Position numbers and translations under genes: made by a program. The notes below the pieces were generated by a model, which made no database searches, was not told the DNA's origin, and was given only the letters and a program-made list of their open reading frames with translations. This document shows positions 35,999-44,473 of a DNA stretch of 64,000 bases, piece after piece. Within the stretch, counting starts at the first letter, position 1, and each line of letters opens with the position of its first letter. The stretch is from Micromonospora pallida (GTDB taxonomy: Bacteria > Actinomycetota > Actinomycetes > Mycobacteriales > Micromonosporaceae): contig NZ_FMHW01000002.1 of the NCBI RefSeq assembly GCF_900090325.1, forward strand, positions 3,348,001-3,412,000, written 5' to 3'.

Positions 35999-36293
35999 AG
36001 GGAGGACCGTCGACCTCGGTGTCGTCGTGGTCGACATGCTGGGTACGGGCCGGACGGCGTGGGCCTGTTACCGCTGATGGAGCAGGCCCACGACACGATC
36101 CGGGAGCACCTCAACGGCGAGCTCGACAGCCTCACGGTCACGGTCGAGAGCGAGAAGCGGTCGGCAGGGCCGCTACCCCCGAAAGCGGATCAGTGCCGCC
36201 CTAGGCACCTGCATCCTCACTATCCCAATCCACTCCTACGACACCGAACCCGCACGCTTCGCATCGGTGGTATCCGGAGAGGCGAGCGGGCCG

Positions 36294-37142
36294 TCACGCG
36301 TTCACCCTCCGGGAGGTCGACTTCTCGGGATGCGGGCGGTTCCGGGTTGCACCGGTGCGGGCGTGCGTCGCGTAGAGGGCGAGCCCCACGAAGACCAGGC
36401 CGCCGACGAGGTTGCCGACCACGGTGGGGATCTCGTTCCACAGCAGGTAGTCGGCGATCGAGAAATCGCCGCCGAGCATCAGACCGGCCGGGAACAGGAA
36501 CATGTTCACCACCGAGTGCTCGAACCCCATGTAGAAGAAGATCAGGATCGGCATCCACATGCCGATCACCTTTCCCGACACCGACGTCGAGATCATCGCG
36601 GCGACGACGCCGGTGGAGACCATCCAATTGCACAGAACGCCACGGATGAAGAGGGTCAGCATCCCGGCGGCACCGTGGTCGGCGTACCCGACCGTCCGAG
36701 ACGTGCCGATCGCGCCGAGCCGCTGGCCGACCTCGTTCGGGTCCACACTGAAGGCGAAGGTCAGGATCACAGCCATCATGAGCGCGACGGTGAGCGCGCC
36801 GGCGAAGTTGCCGACGAAGACCAAGCCCCAGTTGCGCAGGACCGAACGCAGTCTGACGCCCGGCCGCCTGTCGATCAGCGCGAGGGGAACAAGGGTGAAC
36901 ACACCGGTCAGGAGGTCGAACCCGAGCAGGTACAGCAAGCAGAACCCGATGGGGAAGAGCAGGGCTCCGACGAGGGGTTGACCCGTCTCCACGGTGACCG
37001 TGACCGCGAACGCCGCAGCGAGCGCGAGAATGGCACCGGCCATGTACGCACGAATCAACGTGTCTCGGGTGGACATGAACACTTTGGTCTCGCCCGCGTC
37101 GATCATCTTCGCGACGAACTCTGATGGGGTCACGTAGGACAT
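36294..37142 (-). CDS. Formate/nitrite transporter family protein (FocA/NirC type)
   Basis: This is a 282-residue inner-membrane channel for small monovalent anions such as formate or nitrite. ATG at 37142 has AAGGA 7 nt upstream; the longer upstream frame is not family-like. Six hydrophobic segments are visible. Family landmarks are FPIGFCLLYLLGFDLLTGVF, the NWGLVFVGNFAGAL helix and CNWMVSTGV, with MGFEHSVVNMFL. The last ~25 residues are basic and cytosolic. No formate or nitrite metabolic gene is nearby, so the substrate cannot be chosen from context. It lies between IS630 and an IS5 remnant in the mosaic region. Confidence 0.9.
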   Translation of the reverse strand: MSYVTPSEFVAKMIDAGETKVFMSTRDTLIRAYMAGAILALAAAFAVTVTVETGQPLVGALLFPIGFCLLYLLGFDLLTGVFTLVPLALIDRRPGVRLRSVLRNWGLVFVGNFAGALTVALMMAVILTFAFSVDPNEVGQRLGAIGTSRTVGYADHGAAGMLTLFIRGVLCNWMVSTGVVAAMISTSVSGKVIGMWMPILIFFYMGFEHSVVNMFLFPAGLMLGGDFSIADYLLWNEIPTVVGNLVGGLVFVGLALYATHARTGATRNRPHPEKSTSRRVNA

Positions 37143-37324
37143 GGACTCGTTCCTTCTGGTATGGGCAACCACGGACCTGCCGGTGTGCCCCAAGATCCAG
37201 GCTGTCCGGTCGGTCTCGGCACTATAGATGTCCTTCGTCGTAACACCATGAGGATCATCGAGGAACGTCAGATCACCCCGTATTGCCGGAGTAGGGGCCC
37301 TGGTGCCCACCCCTGCCGCAGGCG

Positions 37325-37453
37325 ATGCGGCGCCTCGGGCAACTGGCGTACGCGAGCCTCGACGGCACGCTGATCCGCACCGACCGGCTTTCCGCGAAGC
37401 AGGACCGATGCCACTACGCCGGCAAGCACCGTTGCCACTGGGTCAACGCCTAG
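37325..37453 (+). pseudogene. IS5-family transposase internal fragment
   Basis: The reading LAYASLDGTLIRTDRLS, then HYAGKHRCHWVNA, matches the central DDE block of IS5-type transposases (first Asp in LDGTLI; GKHRxHxxN). It spans only ~43 codons and ends in an immediate TAG. No terminal repeats were found, so it is a dead remnant. Confidence 0.6.
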
Positions 37454-37710
37454 GAACACATGCGGCCGCCGCTGGTCTGAGAGGACGTCTGACCCGAAGC
37501 AGCCAATCGCCGCGTCTTCCTCGCCTACTGGTCCGAGGGCTTGGACTCCTCCTGGGCACCGCTACGCGACCTGTGAAACCAGCGCCGGTGACCTCTGCCC
37601 CGGCTGCGGGGCGTCGTCTGGCCGTCGCTTCAGTAGCGGCGTGTGACGACGGTGTTCGTTGACGCTGTCAATCGAAGCTGCACGCTCATGCCGAGTTGAG
37701 GATGTTGCAG

Positions 37711-38109
37711 TCAGGGCCAGTCGCGACCAGCGAAGACGTCTTCCCCTGGTCGCCAGACCGCCCATGCGGCGTCTCGACGGGGCCCTTCGTGAACTTGCAA
37801 CTGGGCGATCTCGGGGCCATCCAGGTCAGTCGCCGCCGGGTTGGTGACGATCTCGCCGAGATCGAAGCGGATCACGATCCCGGCCTCGGGCGACTCCTCC
37901 ACTGAAGTCACTTCGTGCGTGATGAACGCGCATAGTGCGTCCCGGTACCCCGGGTCGCCGAACAGGATGGTGGCGTCGCCGATGGTCACCATCGGCCAGA
38001 CGTACGCTGTGAATCGCGCGGCGTCAAAGTCCAGTTGGAGGTAGTCCATGACGAAGACCACCGACCCGAGTTGCTCCTCGACGAGTGCGTCCAGAAGGGA
38101 ATCGCTCAC
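37711..38109 (-). CDS. Small acidic hypothetical protein, immunity-like (132 aa)
   Basis: This 132-residue, acidic, soluble protein begins MSDSLLDALVEEQLGSVVFVMDYLQLDFDAAR when joined, followed by FTAYVWPMVTIGD and a beta-rich middle with IVIRFDLGEIVTNP. Small acidic beta-rich proteins of this kind are often encoded in actinomycete toxin/immunity islands. Its neighbours include a SUKH-type protein and other small proteins of the same character, which supports an orphan-immunity reading. No catalytic residues are apparent and no family name is assigned. Confidence 0.65.
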   Translation of the reverse strand: MSDSLLDALVEEQLGSVVFVMDYLQLDFDAARFTAYVWPMVTIGDATILFGDPGYRDALCAFITHEVTSVEESPEAGIVIRFDLGEIVTNPAATDLDGPEIAQLQVHEGPRRDAAWAVWRPGEDVFAGRDWP

Positions 38110-38198
38110 GCCCAGGATCCTGTCACGTCCCGCGAAGCCAACACTTGCTCGAACCGTAAAGCGCTCATCACCGAAGGTGACATCAGCGCCGATCGCTG

Positions 38199-38816
38199 GT
38201 GTCCGAACCTGCTGATGATCGGATGCCCGACCACTACACGAAACTGGGTGGATGGAACCTCGCCCGGACTACCCTCATTGGCGTGCCTGTTGATGATCTT
38301 CCGTTGCCTCCCGAGTTCGAAGCGGTCACGGCCTGGGCTGGTACTGGGCGGGTGGTGCGTGCCACCGAGCTGGACGTCGCGACGTGGCGGCTTCCCGAGC
38401 CGCAAAGGGCAGCGCTGGTCTCCTGTGGCGTACCGCTGATCAATGACCTCGTGACTGCGGTGTCAATCCACGCAGCGCCGACAATGTACCGGTTGGCGAA
38501 CTCTGACGACCTGGACTGGGTATACGGTGCCGCACCGGGGACGGGTGAGGTGCAGGCATGGTCGTCGGACGGCCGCACTCGGTTCGTCAACTCAACGATC
38601 GTCCACTGGCTGTGTTCGCTGCACATGGTTGGTAGCTCGCTGAGCAGCTCGCCCGTCATCGGCCGATGGGACGAAGACGAACAGGCCGAACAGGAAGCAC
38701 TCGCGGAGCTCGCCGACCTGTTGGAGCGGGTCAGGGCTCTTGACCCGCCCGCGTTCGGAGACGGCGACCATGCAACCCACTTCTGGCCCGCAGTGCTCGA
38801 CCGGTGGCTCTACTGA
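38199..38816 (+). CDS. SUKH-type immunity protein (SUKH-4-like)
   Basis: This is a 205-residue cytosolic protein. The order of motifs fits the SUKH superfamily, which neutralises polymorphic toxins, many of them nucleases: an early LPLPPEF..., the CGVPLINDLV segment in place of the usual GLP loop, GEVQAWSSDGRTRFVNSTIVHWLCSLH near the middle, and a helical acidic C-terminus. The start could be GTG 38199 or ATG 38223; neither has a good ribosome-binding site. It stands alone, with no toxin beside it, so it may be an orphan protecting against toxins of related strains. Confidence 0.65.
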   Translation: MSEPADDRMPDHYTKLGGWNLARTTLIGVPVDDLPLPPEFEAVTAWAGTGRVVRATELDVATWRLPEPQRAALVSCGVPLINDLVTAVSIHAAPTMYRLANSDDLDWVYGAAPGTGEVQAWSSDGRTRFVNSTIVHWLCSLHMVGSSLSSSPVIGRWDEDEQAEQEALAELADLLERVRALDPPAFGDGDHATHFWPAVLDRWLY

Positions 38817-38884
38817 TCGATACAGACACTCTCTTCTGCCGCGAAGCGATCGGCGCAGAGCCGCCGGACCCGGCTCGGCACGTC

Positions 38885-39479
38885 TCAGCCGGTCGCGGTG
38901 GGATAGCCGTTCTGAAAGGCGAGCCGATGGTCCGCGTCCGCCGCGATCTTGTCGAGGTGGTCGTCGAGGCTGAGAAAAGCCTGCCAGGGCTCCTCCCCGG
39001 AAGCGGCGGCGAGCCGGTCGACGACGAATTGTTCGAGGTCGGGGACGCGCTTGGCTTTCCAGATCTTGTCGGCGAGGCTGACGATCAGGTCTTCGATCTC
39101 GACGGCGGTCGTCCGCCAACTGGCATGTGTCGCGGCGAAGCGGGCCAGGGGAAGGCTCGATGCCGGCGTCGAGCAGGAGTTGCTGCCCGGCGGGCTCGTG
39201 CCGGGAGCCTGGTCCGGACAGTTCCTCGACGTGAACGGTCTTGCCGATGTCGTGGGTGGCCGCGCCGAAGAGAACAGCCTCGCGATCGATGACCAGGGCC
39301 GGGTAGTGAACGGCAAGCCAGGCCGTGAGCTGGGCGGCGACGTCGTGCACGGCGCGCAGATGCGCGGCCAACCGAGGTGGCGCGTTCAACTCGACGAGAA
39401 GGGCGGCGACCTGGGCTGGTAGCTGCCGCAGCGGCGGGACACCAGGTTCACGCAAGGCATGACGCAGCGTCAATGGCAT
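38885..39479 (-). pseudogene. HD-domain phosphohydrolase gene broken by a one-base frameshift
   Basis: From ATG 39479 the product begins MPLTLRHALREPGVPPL and shows the metal-binding HD motif (FGAATHDIGKTVHVEEL). The frame is lost within GIEPS near 39148-39151, where four C residues (minus strand) stand in a row. Removing one C restores SLARFAATHASWRTTAVEIEDL and a natural C-terminus that stops at 38885. The reading on either side is good HD-domain sequence, so this is a recent 1-nt insertion, a phase-variable site or a sequencing error. If intact it would be a ~198-residue nucleotide-phosphohydrolase-like protein. Confidence 0.75.
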
Positions 39480-39604
39480 GGCTGCTCCGTCGTGGTCGGC
39501 GTACGGGGTTTCGGCGGACGCATGGTAGAACGCGATCAGCATGCTCACCTTGCTGAGCGTCATGCCGATAGAAGTTGACCGCATAGAGCGGCTGGAGCCT
39601 GGCG

Positions 39605-40642
39605 TTACGTAGGCTCGCTCGGCGGGAAATGCGGCTGTGGCCGCCGGCCCCGGCCCTTTCGGATGTACTGGACCCGGGCCTCGTCGAGGCTCAGACTGCC
39701 GTTCGGCCCGCCCCTGACGACTGCGCTGTCGTGGTTGTCCTGGCCATCATCCTCCCACCAGCACTCATCGCAGATTTCGTAGCGCCCTCGCTCCGACAAC
39801 GTGGCGTGGCCGCAGCATGGACAGGTGTAGGGACCATCGCCGGCCGCCGCGACGACGTTCTTCCGCGAGGCGTACTGGTGTAGCCAGTCCACCCAGTGGC
39901 GATCCAGGAGGTCGTCATCGTCCGCATTGATGGATCGTGTGGCTACGGATCTGTCCTCCGTCGGCTTGTGGATTACGGCGGGGCGGTCTTGGACGTTTGG
40001 ATCGGCTGCCGAGTGGATGCGACGAGCACCGTCGCCCCCGGCGTCTTCCGTAGCTACCTGTTGCTCCTCCGGCATGATGCGCCATCGCCATGGGCCCACA
40101 TCGCCGAGGCGTCCAGTGTGCCGGAGCAGAACCTGCGTAGAGTGCACCCGCTTTCCCGTCTCCTGCCGCTGCTGGATCATTGCGTCCGGAGCCAGCCGAG
40201 CCAGAATGCGTGTACTGAACTTCGCGGGTGGCCACCAGTTCACCTTCAGGCCCTGGGTGATGTCGTACGTGTGGAGCACGACCTCGGCAACACCGAGCGC
40301 TGCGAACCCGCTGACGTCGCAGGACCCGAAGTGCCACGCCCGCGTATCCGGCCCTGCGACCCGCAGCGCCGCGACGAGCAGCCCGCCGCACGCCTCGACG
40401 GCCGCCAACACGTCTGACACCGGCGCATCGTCGCGGATCACCAGATCCAACGGCAGGTACGCATCCTGTACCCGGCCCGCCACCTGAGCCGCGTACGCGA
40501 GCAGATCATGGCCGATGTGGACGAGCGTCTCCCGACACGTCCAAGTGAGGGTGCCAGCGGCGACCGACCAGTCGTGGGCCGAAAGCGGTTCGAGGACCTC
40601 GCCCATCATTCGGACGACACGCTCCAGATCCTGAGCTTCCAT
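39605..40642 (-). CDS. DinB/maleylpyruvate-isomerase-like domain fused to a CPCC Cys-rich domain
   Basis: This is a 345-residue protein. Residues ~1-195 resemble the DinB/MDMPI four-helix family that often uses mycothiol: LERVVRMMGEVLEPLSAHDW, WTCRETLVHIGHDLLAYAAQVAG, and VAEVVLHTYDIT with a metal-type His. A ~70-residue spacer leads to a CPCC domain: YTCPCCGHATLSERGRYEIC, then DECWWEDDGQDNHDSAV, with four Cys that probably bind zinc. CPCC proteins usually occur alone, so this may be a read-through fusion of two neighbouring genes after deletion of the first stop. The start was taken at ATG 40642 (an alternative is 40651). The frame is open further upstream without domain-like sequence. Confidence 0.65.
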   Translation of the reverse strand: MEAQDLERVVRMMGEVLEPLSAHDWSVAAGTLTWTCRETLVHIGHDLLAYAAQVAGRVQDAYLPLDLVIRDDAPVSDVLAAVEACGGLLVAALRVAGPDTRAWHFGSCDVSGFAALGVAEVVLHTYDITQGLKVNWWPPAKFSTRILARLAPDAMIQQRQETGKRVHSTQVLLRHTGRLGDVGPWRWRIMPEEQQVATEDAGGDGARRIHSAADPNVQDRPAVIHKPTEDRSVATRSINADDDDLLDRHWVDWLHQYASRKNVVAAAGDGPYTCPCCGHATLSERGRYEICDECWWEDDGQDNHDSAVVRGGPNGSLSLDEARVQYIRKGRGRRPQPHFPPSEPT

Positions 40643-40909
40643 GTCGCGCATTCTGGCAGACCGGGCAGGTACCCAGACTGCCAAGAAGAACAGGGCTTCT
40701 ACATCCGAATCTGCCGCGATCAACGCGCTGAGGTGTTGCAGATCATCTGGCAGACGACTGTCGCACATCAGCCGACGGAGGACACCAGCCTTGGGGCGCT
40801 CCATCTTGGTCTGCCTGGCCCTGAGCAGCCGCACCACCAGCGCTACGACCGGCCAGTGAGATCCCGCCGCCAGCGACCGTCAGCACGTTAACCTCGCTGT
40901 TCACCAGCG

Positions 40910-41242
40910 GTGGCAACAACCAGCACGGACGCGGACAGCAGCACCCGGCAGATCACCGTGTACGTCCTGCCGCACGTGCCCGACCAGACCCGGGCCGGCA
41001 AGCGCGGCCGGACCAACGCCGCGGTGGTCTACGACGCGATCGAGGCAGCACAGCAGCAGATCCCCGCGCTCCTGGACGCTCGCTGCGCCGCGCCCCAACC
41101 GGCCGGCGGGGGACTGTTCGCCCGGCACACCAGCGACCAGCGAGGCGACGCTTGGTGTTACTGGCCTCACGAAAGCCGGCGTGAAAGAACGACTACGAAC
41201 GTGGCTTGCCGCCGCGACGCGAGATCCGGCATCACCTCATGA
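40910..41242 (+). CDS. Hypothetical ORF, possibly a truncated mobile-element gene
   Basis: From GTG at 40910 the first ~75 codons have good actinomycete codon bias and read RQITVYVLPHVPDQTRAGKR, then AVVYDAIEAAQQQIPALLDAR, which recalls short plasmid or integrative-element proteins with a ribbon-helix-helix-like start. After ~residue 85 the composition changes to a Ser/Arg/Thr mixture that looks non-coding, so the gene is probably cut at its 3' end. No function is assigned. Confidence 0.4.
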   Translation: MATTSTDADSSTRQITVYVLPHVPDQTRAGKRGRTNAAVVYDAIEAAQQQIPALLDARCAAPQPAGGGLFARHTSDQRGDAWCYWPHESRRERTTTNVACRRDARSGITS

Positions 41243-41429
41243 GAACCCAAGTACGGAAGACGAAGCGTCGGAGCGACATCTGTAAGCCAACGCGCGGCCT
41301 ATCAGGCCCAGGCGGCTGAGTGTGGCCCGCTCGTCGGCCAAAGTGCGTTGCACCCGACGAACGCGGCCAGTCCACCACCGCGCGCCCCAGACCGCCTAAG
41401 CGGACCACGACACCGGCACGACCGGCACA

Positions 41430-41494
41430 ATGGCGACCGTGACCACGGACCAGCCCGGAGACATCAAGCCCGGAGACATCTACGAGGACTGCTC
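41430..41494 (+). pseudogene. 5' fragment of an unknown small gene
   Basis: The reading MATVTTDQPGDIKPGDIYED, then C, with repeated PGDI, has the look of a genuine N-terminus, but it runs into the 3' end of the opposite-strand gene at 41501 and loses coding character at once. It is probably a truncated gene left by the insertion of its neighbour. Confidence 0.35.
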
Positions 41495-41500
41495 GGCTCA

Positions 41501-41890
41501 TCATCGCACCGGCGGCTCGCCGAACCTGCCATCCGAGATCAACGTGTCAGCTTCGATCTCCTCCGCTGTCCAAGCGTGATTACAGAAGTCATCCACCGCG
41601 ATGCCGCCGAGACGCAGGAGCGAAAGCGCGAGGGCTACCATGCTCTGTCTCCGTGACAGCCGGTACTGGATCTGCACTCCCCAAGCGGGCCGGCACCCGA
41701 CGGCCCGTTCGAGGCTCGCAACGTCGTCGGGCTCCCAGTCGAGGTATAGGCCGCTGCCCTCGTCAACCAACCACACGTAGATCGGCCCGGCTGCCACCCA
41801 TTGATCCAGCTGAGACTCCGCCAGCTCGTTCAGGACGCGGATGGCATCCGCTCGTGGCGCGGTGGGGAAAATGAAAGCCGCCTCGCTCAT
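41501..41890 (-). CDS. Small acidic hypothetical protein, immunity-like (129 aa)
   Basis: This 129-residue protein begins MSEAAFIFPTAPRADAIRVL. It contains GPIYVWLVDEGSGLYLDWEPDD, then RPAWGVQIQYRLSRRQ, and ends with a helical acidic stretch (HAWTAEEIEADTLISDG). The pI is low and there is no signal or membrane segment. Composition, size and company match immunity proteins of polymorphic toxin islands, but I cannot name a family. The ATG at 41890 is the only good start. Confidence 0.65.
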   Translation of the reverse strand: MSEAAFIFPTAPRADAIRVLNELAESQLDQWVAAGPIYVWLVDEGSGLYLDWEPDDVASLERAVGCRPAWGVQIQYRLSRRQSMVALALSLLRLGGIAVDDFCNHAWTAEEIEADTLISDGRFGEPPVR

Positions 41891-42048
41891 GTAGCGACCA
41901 TAGAGAACCGTCAGTTTAGAAGAGCGCGCTCACGGTCGTGATGCCCGAAACGCCTGCGGTCGGCGGTCGCCCCGGCTGCGTCTCTGCCCGCTCGTGACCG
42001 CTGCATGTCACGGTTACTGGCCCACGGATGGCCCGTGATGGTCCAGGT

Positions 42049-42417
42049 TCAGTCGTCGTGACCGGAAGCAGGGCGAAGGTGTCCCCACTGCGGGTCGTAG
42101 CAAACAAGCCCGTGGTCTGCGGCCATCCGTGCAGCGGCAGAGGAAACCTCATCGGACCGGCTGAACGGGATCGTGAAGTAGACCATCGGGCCGGATGCCT
42201 CATCGCTGAGGCCGTTCGACAGCGGGTAGAGCTGGGGGTCGTGGCCATATAGATCGGGCCATCGGGCAGTCACGGCATCGGCGTAGGCGCGGATGCGGGG
42301 CGTGGGCGGCTGTTCCTCGCTCTCGAAGTACCGCTGATACAGGGCGTCGTACGCCGCACCGGCCGCTTCGTCGTCGGTGGGGGTGTCCCCCTCCCACACC
42401 GCCAGGTCGTAACTCAT
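42049..42417 (-). CDS. Conserved-type small protein beginning MSYDLAVWEG (122 aa)
   Basis: ATG at 42417 was chosen because MSYDLAVWEGDTPTDDEA is a familiar N-terminus of small actinomycete proteins found next to polymorphic toxins and immunity genes; the longer frame to 42471 lacks this. The middle reads RIRAYADAVTARWPDLYG and the C-terminus has MVYFTIPFSRSDEVSSAAARMAADHGLVCYDPQ, a compact alpha/beta layout. It is cytosolic. Role unknown; an immunity function is the likeliest reading from context. Confidence 0.65.
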   Translation of the reverse strand: MSYDLAVWEGDTPTDDEAAGAAYDALYQRYFESEEQPPTPRIRAYADAVTARWPDLYGHDPQLYPLSNGLSDEASGPMVYFTIPFSRSDEVSSAAARMAADHGLVCYDPQWGHLRPASGHDD

Positions 42418-42670
42418 ACGGGGAAGTCTGCCAGTGCCGGCGCATCTCCCCCGACGGAAGGTGGCCGCCAATCTGCCCCGATCCCCCGGATAGGTGCCAA
42501 GGACTGCGGCGCCAGCTCGGGGTCAAGGGTGGCCGTAGACCATCGGCGTACCGACGCGTAGCGCCCTTGACGTCGGTCAAGGAGCGCTACCGGGCGGCGC
42601 ACTTGACCGGCGTGGTCCCCAGAACGCCGAAAAGGGCCGACCCGATATCCGGATCAGCCCTCTGACCTGC

Positions 42671-42710
42671 GTCGGGACGGCCGGATTTGAACCGACGATC
42701 CCTTGTTACC
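42671..42710 (-). tRNA. 3' end of a tRNA-Pro-like gene (probable attachment-site remnant)
   Basis: On the minus strand a perfect T-arm, GTCGG-TTCAAAT-CCGGC (with one G-T pair), is followed by CGTCCCG and A, the acceptor 3' strand typical of actinomycete tRNA-Pro. No D-arm, anticodon arm or matching 5' acceptor strand precedes it. A 3'-half tRNA without the rest is the usual footprint of tyrosine-integrase insertion (attL or attR), so this marks one boundary of an integrated element. It is not a functional tRNA. Confidence 0.6.
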
Positions 42711-43114
42711 AACCGTAGCCAGCCGAAGCTTGTCACCAATCGCCAGAAGTAGGCGTTAACCTGCACAGACACGCTCGGAGGGCATGCCTTCTTGTCACTG
42801 CTGGTCAGCGTTCGGCCAGGGTTTTCGGGGGGTAAACGGGGGCCGCCGTCAGGACCTTTCCAACCGTCACCCGCACCCGCTCCCCCGCCATAGGCACCCC
42901 GTCACGACATGACCAACTTGCTTGCACCGGGATGGGCCCGGACTGTCAACCGGGGCTCGACTGCTGCCGAACCCTTTACCAACATGCCTATGGTCACAAG
43001 CAGCCGATGTGAGCCGCGCGCTCTCGGCTGCCGGCGGCTACAGTCAGGCCGACGCCGTCATGAACCCCTACGTAACAAGCGCGAACCACGTCGACGAGCC
43101 GGGAGAGCTTCGCC
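42711..43114. other. Non-coding stretch beside the tRNA remnant
   Basis: This is about 400 bp with no ORF of coding character on either strand. It contains a G run near 42830 (TTTTCGGGGGG-type) and otherwise no hairpin or repeat that I can support. It may be the remains of the integrated element's edge. Confidence 0.4.
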
Positions 43115-43465
43115 ATGGCGAAGTACGACCCTCTGACCGACTTCCTGAAGCGGCACGATCGAGGCGAGATCCGGATGTCGTTCCAGCGGGTCGAGGAAGT
43201 TCTCGGCGCGCGCTTGCCGGCGAACGCCCGATCCGACAGGACATGGTGGGGCAACACCTCCCACCGGACACGCGTCCTCGCCGGGCGGTCCGCAGGTCAG
43301 CGCTCGGCGCGGACGGCGGCGACGGCCTCGACCTCGACGAGCTGGTCGTCGTACCCGAGCACGGCCACCCCGAGCAGCGTGCTCGGCGGGTCGTGGTCAC
43401 CGAACGCGTCCCGGACAACCTCCCAGACAGCCACCAGGTCGGACCGGCAAGACGACGCCACGTAG
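43115..43465 (+). CDS. Short DUF7662-like protein with altered C-terminus
   Basis: From ATG 43115 the first ~55 residues read MAKYDPLTDFLKRHDRGEIR, then MSFQRVEEVLGARLPANARS and TWWGNTSHRT. This matches a small actinomycete family with a conserved YDPLxxxL start and WWxNxxxH motif. After RTRVLAGRSAG the family sequence ends and the frame continues through the antisense of the RidA gene. Either the last residues are deleted or the true stop was lost, so the protein made is probably aberrant. Its 3' half lies within the 430-bp repeat, and the first half is unique to this copy. Confidence 0.5.
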   Translation: MAKYDPLTDFLKRHDRGEIRMSFQRVEEVLGARLPANARSDRTWWGNTSHRTRVLAGRSAGQRSARTAATASTSTSWSSYPSTATPSSVLGGSWSPNASRTTSQTATRSDRQDDAT

Positions 43466-43654
43466 ACAGTGGTCTTGACGACGTCGGTAAGCCGGGCACC
43501 CGCCGCCGCAAGCGCGGCCTCCAGGTTGACCATCACCTGCCGAGCCTGGCCAACCGGATCACCCGGCGCGACGGTCCGCCCCTCCGCGTCCAGCGGACAG
43601 GAACCGGCGGTGAAGACAAGCCGGGCCGACGGCTCGACCGTGGCCGCGTACGCA
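43225..43654. repeat. 430-bp direct repeat, copy 2 (RidA locus)
   Basis: Same-orientation partner of 32488-32917 with one mismatch seen. Coding continuity across both ends (complete RidA on one strand, a family-like N-terminus on the other) makes this the likely parental copy. Confidence 0.9.
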
Positions 43655-43710
43655 TACTCGGCGACGTCGGAAAGGGCGGGCTCGCGAATCAGTCGGGCCG
43701 GTGAGGTCAC
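43297..43710 (-). CDS. RidA (YjgF/YER057c/UK114) family protein
   Basis: This is a 137-residue protein of the RidA family, trimeric deaminases that remove reactive enamine/imine intermediates made by PLP enzymes. The family pattern is clear: RLVFTAGSCPLDAEG near the start, VGQARQVMVNLEAALAAAGARLTDVVKTTVYVAS in the centre, and a C-terminal VEVEAVAAV strand. GTG at 43710 gives the expected N-terminus; the frame continues to a TTG at 43746 without family sequence. No Shine-Dalgarno precedes it, so it may be leaderless. A truncated duplicate lies 10.7 kb away. Confidence 0.85.
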   Translation of the reverse strand: MTSPARLIREPALSDVAEYAYAATVEPSARLVFTAGSCPLDAEGRTVAPGDPVGQARQVMVNLEAALAAAGARLTDVVKTTVYVASSCRSDLVAVWEVVRDAFGDHDPPSTLLGVAVLGYDDQLVEVEAVAAVRAER

Positions 43711-44209
43711 GGCGGCAACGCTACTGCCGGCCCCCGAGCGGCTCAACGGATATCCGCCAACCGGTCAGCTGACGTTCCCCCAGCTCAAGGCAACCGGTTC
43801 AACACCTACAACTGCATCGTCGGCCTGTTGCTCGATGACATCGCCATCGACGTGGCCGCCTGCCCACTCACCCGGGTCTGCAGGCGGGCGGCTAGGCGAG
43901 CATGCGGCGGATGTCGGGTTTCTTGGGTACCCGGATCCTGCGGCCGGAGTACCTGACGCCGCAGGAGGCTCTCCTTCCGACACGAGGAAGCCGCCCGAGC
44001 CCGGTGTGGGCTGGACGGCTTCTGGCATGTCGTTGGGGAGTTCAGTTGTCCAGTTTGTCGAGTCGGGGCTGCTGTCCGGCGAGCTGCGCCGCCAGTTCAC
44101 GGCTTGCCACCGGACCGGGTCACCGCGCGCCAGGGCCCTGATCCCCTGCAGAGGCATCCGCGCCCAAACCGCCGCGCCACGCCATTCCCGGCGCGACCAC
44201 GGCGGGCTG
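43711..44209. other. Gene-poor stretch between RidA and the DUF1883 gene
   Basis: This is about 500 bp. A plus-strand reading RFNTYNCIVGLLLDDIAIDV at 43797-43860 has some coding look but is short and bounded by non-coding sequence, so it is probably a gene fragment. I see nothing else supportable. Confidence 0.4.
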
Positions 44210-44473
44210 TCAGTCGAAGATCTGTCCCACCGTGACTCTGATGCGCTGGGGGTAGCTGTCGACGACGATGTACCAGTGGTCGTCGTACGGCACCTCCAGG
44301 ACCACGGGGCTGAGATCGTAGAAGCCGCCGAAGAACTCGTACTCGTCACCGTCGAGATATGCCTGGTAGGACTCGCCGTCCATGAGGCAGACCCTGGCGG
44401 TCGAGCCGCGCAGTTCCACCTCGAACACTCCTCCACCTGCGCACGTGCCGAGATTCCAGTAGAGGTGATCCAC
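44210..44473 (-). CDS. DUF1883-like small protein (87 aa)
   Basis: From GTG at 44473 the product reads MDHLYWNLGTCAGGGVFEVE, then ARVCLMDGESYQAYLDGDEY, EFFGGFYDLSPVVLEVPYDD and HWYIVVDSY. This is the pattern of DUF1883 proteins (LMDxxNYxxYxxGxxYxYYGG; P....P..GHWyvviD), a small beta-barrel family often carried near effector and signalling genes, or fused to TIR domains. The length equals the family norm. A link to bacterial immunity signalling is suggested by those fusions but is not shown here. It lies between the RidA locus and the FtsK-like gene. Confidence 0.7.
   Translation of the reverse strand: MDHLYWNLGTCAGGGVFEVELRGSTARVCLMDGESYQAYLDGDEYEFFGGFYDLSPVVLEVPYDDHWYIVVDSYPQRIRVTVGQIFD

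Noticed and set aside
36000..36293. Short plus-strand frames downstream of IS630
   Set aside because: A reading such as MEQAHDTIREHLNGELDSLTV looks mildly coding but has no ribosome-binding site and no family, and it is open for only ~50 codons with biased codons.
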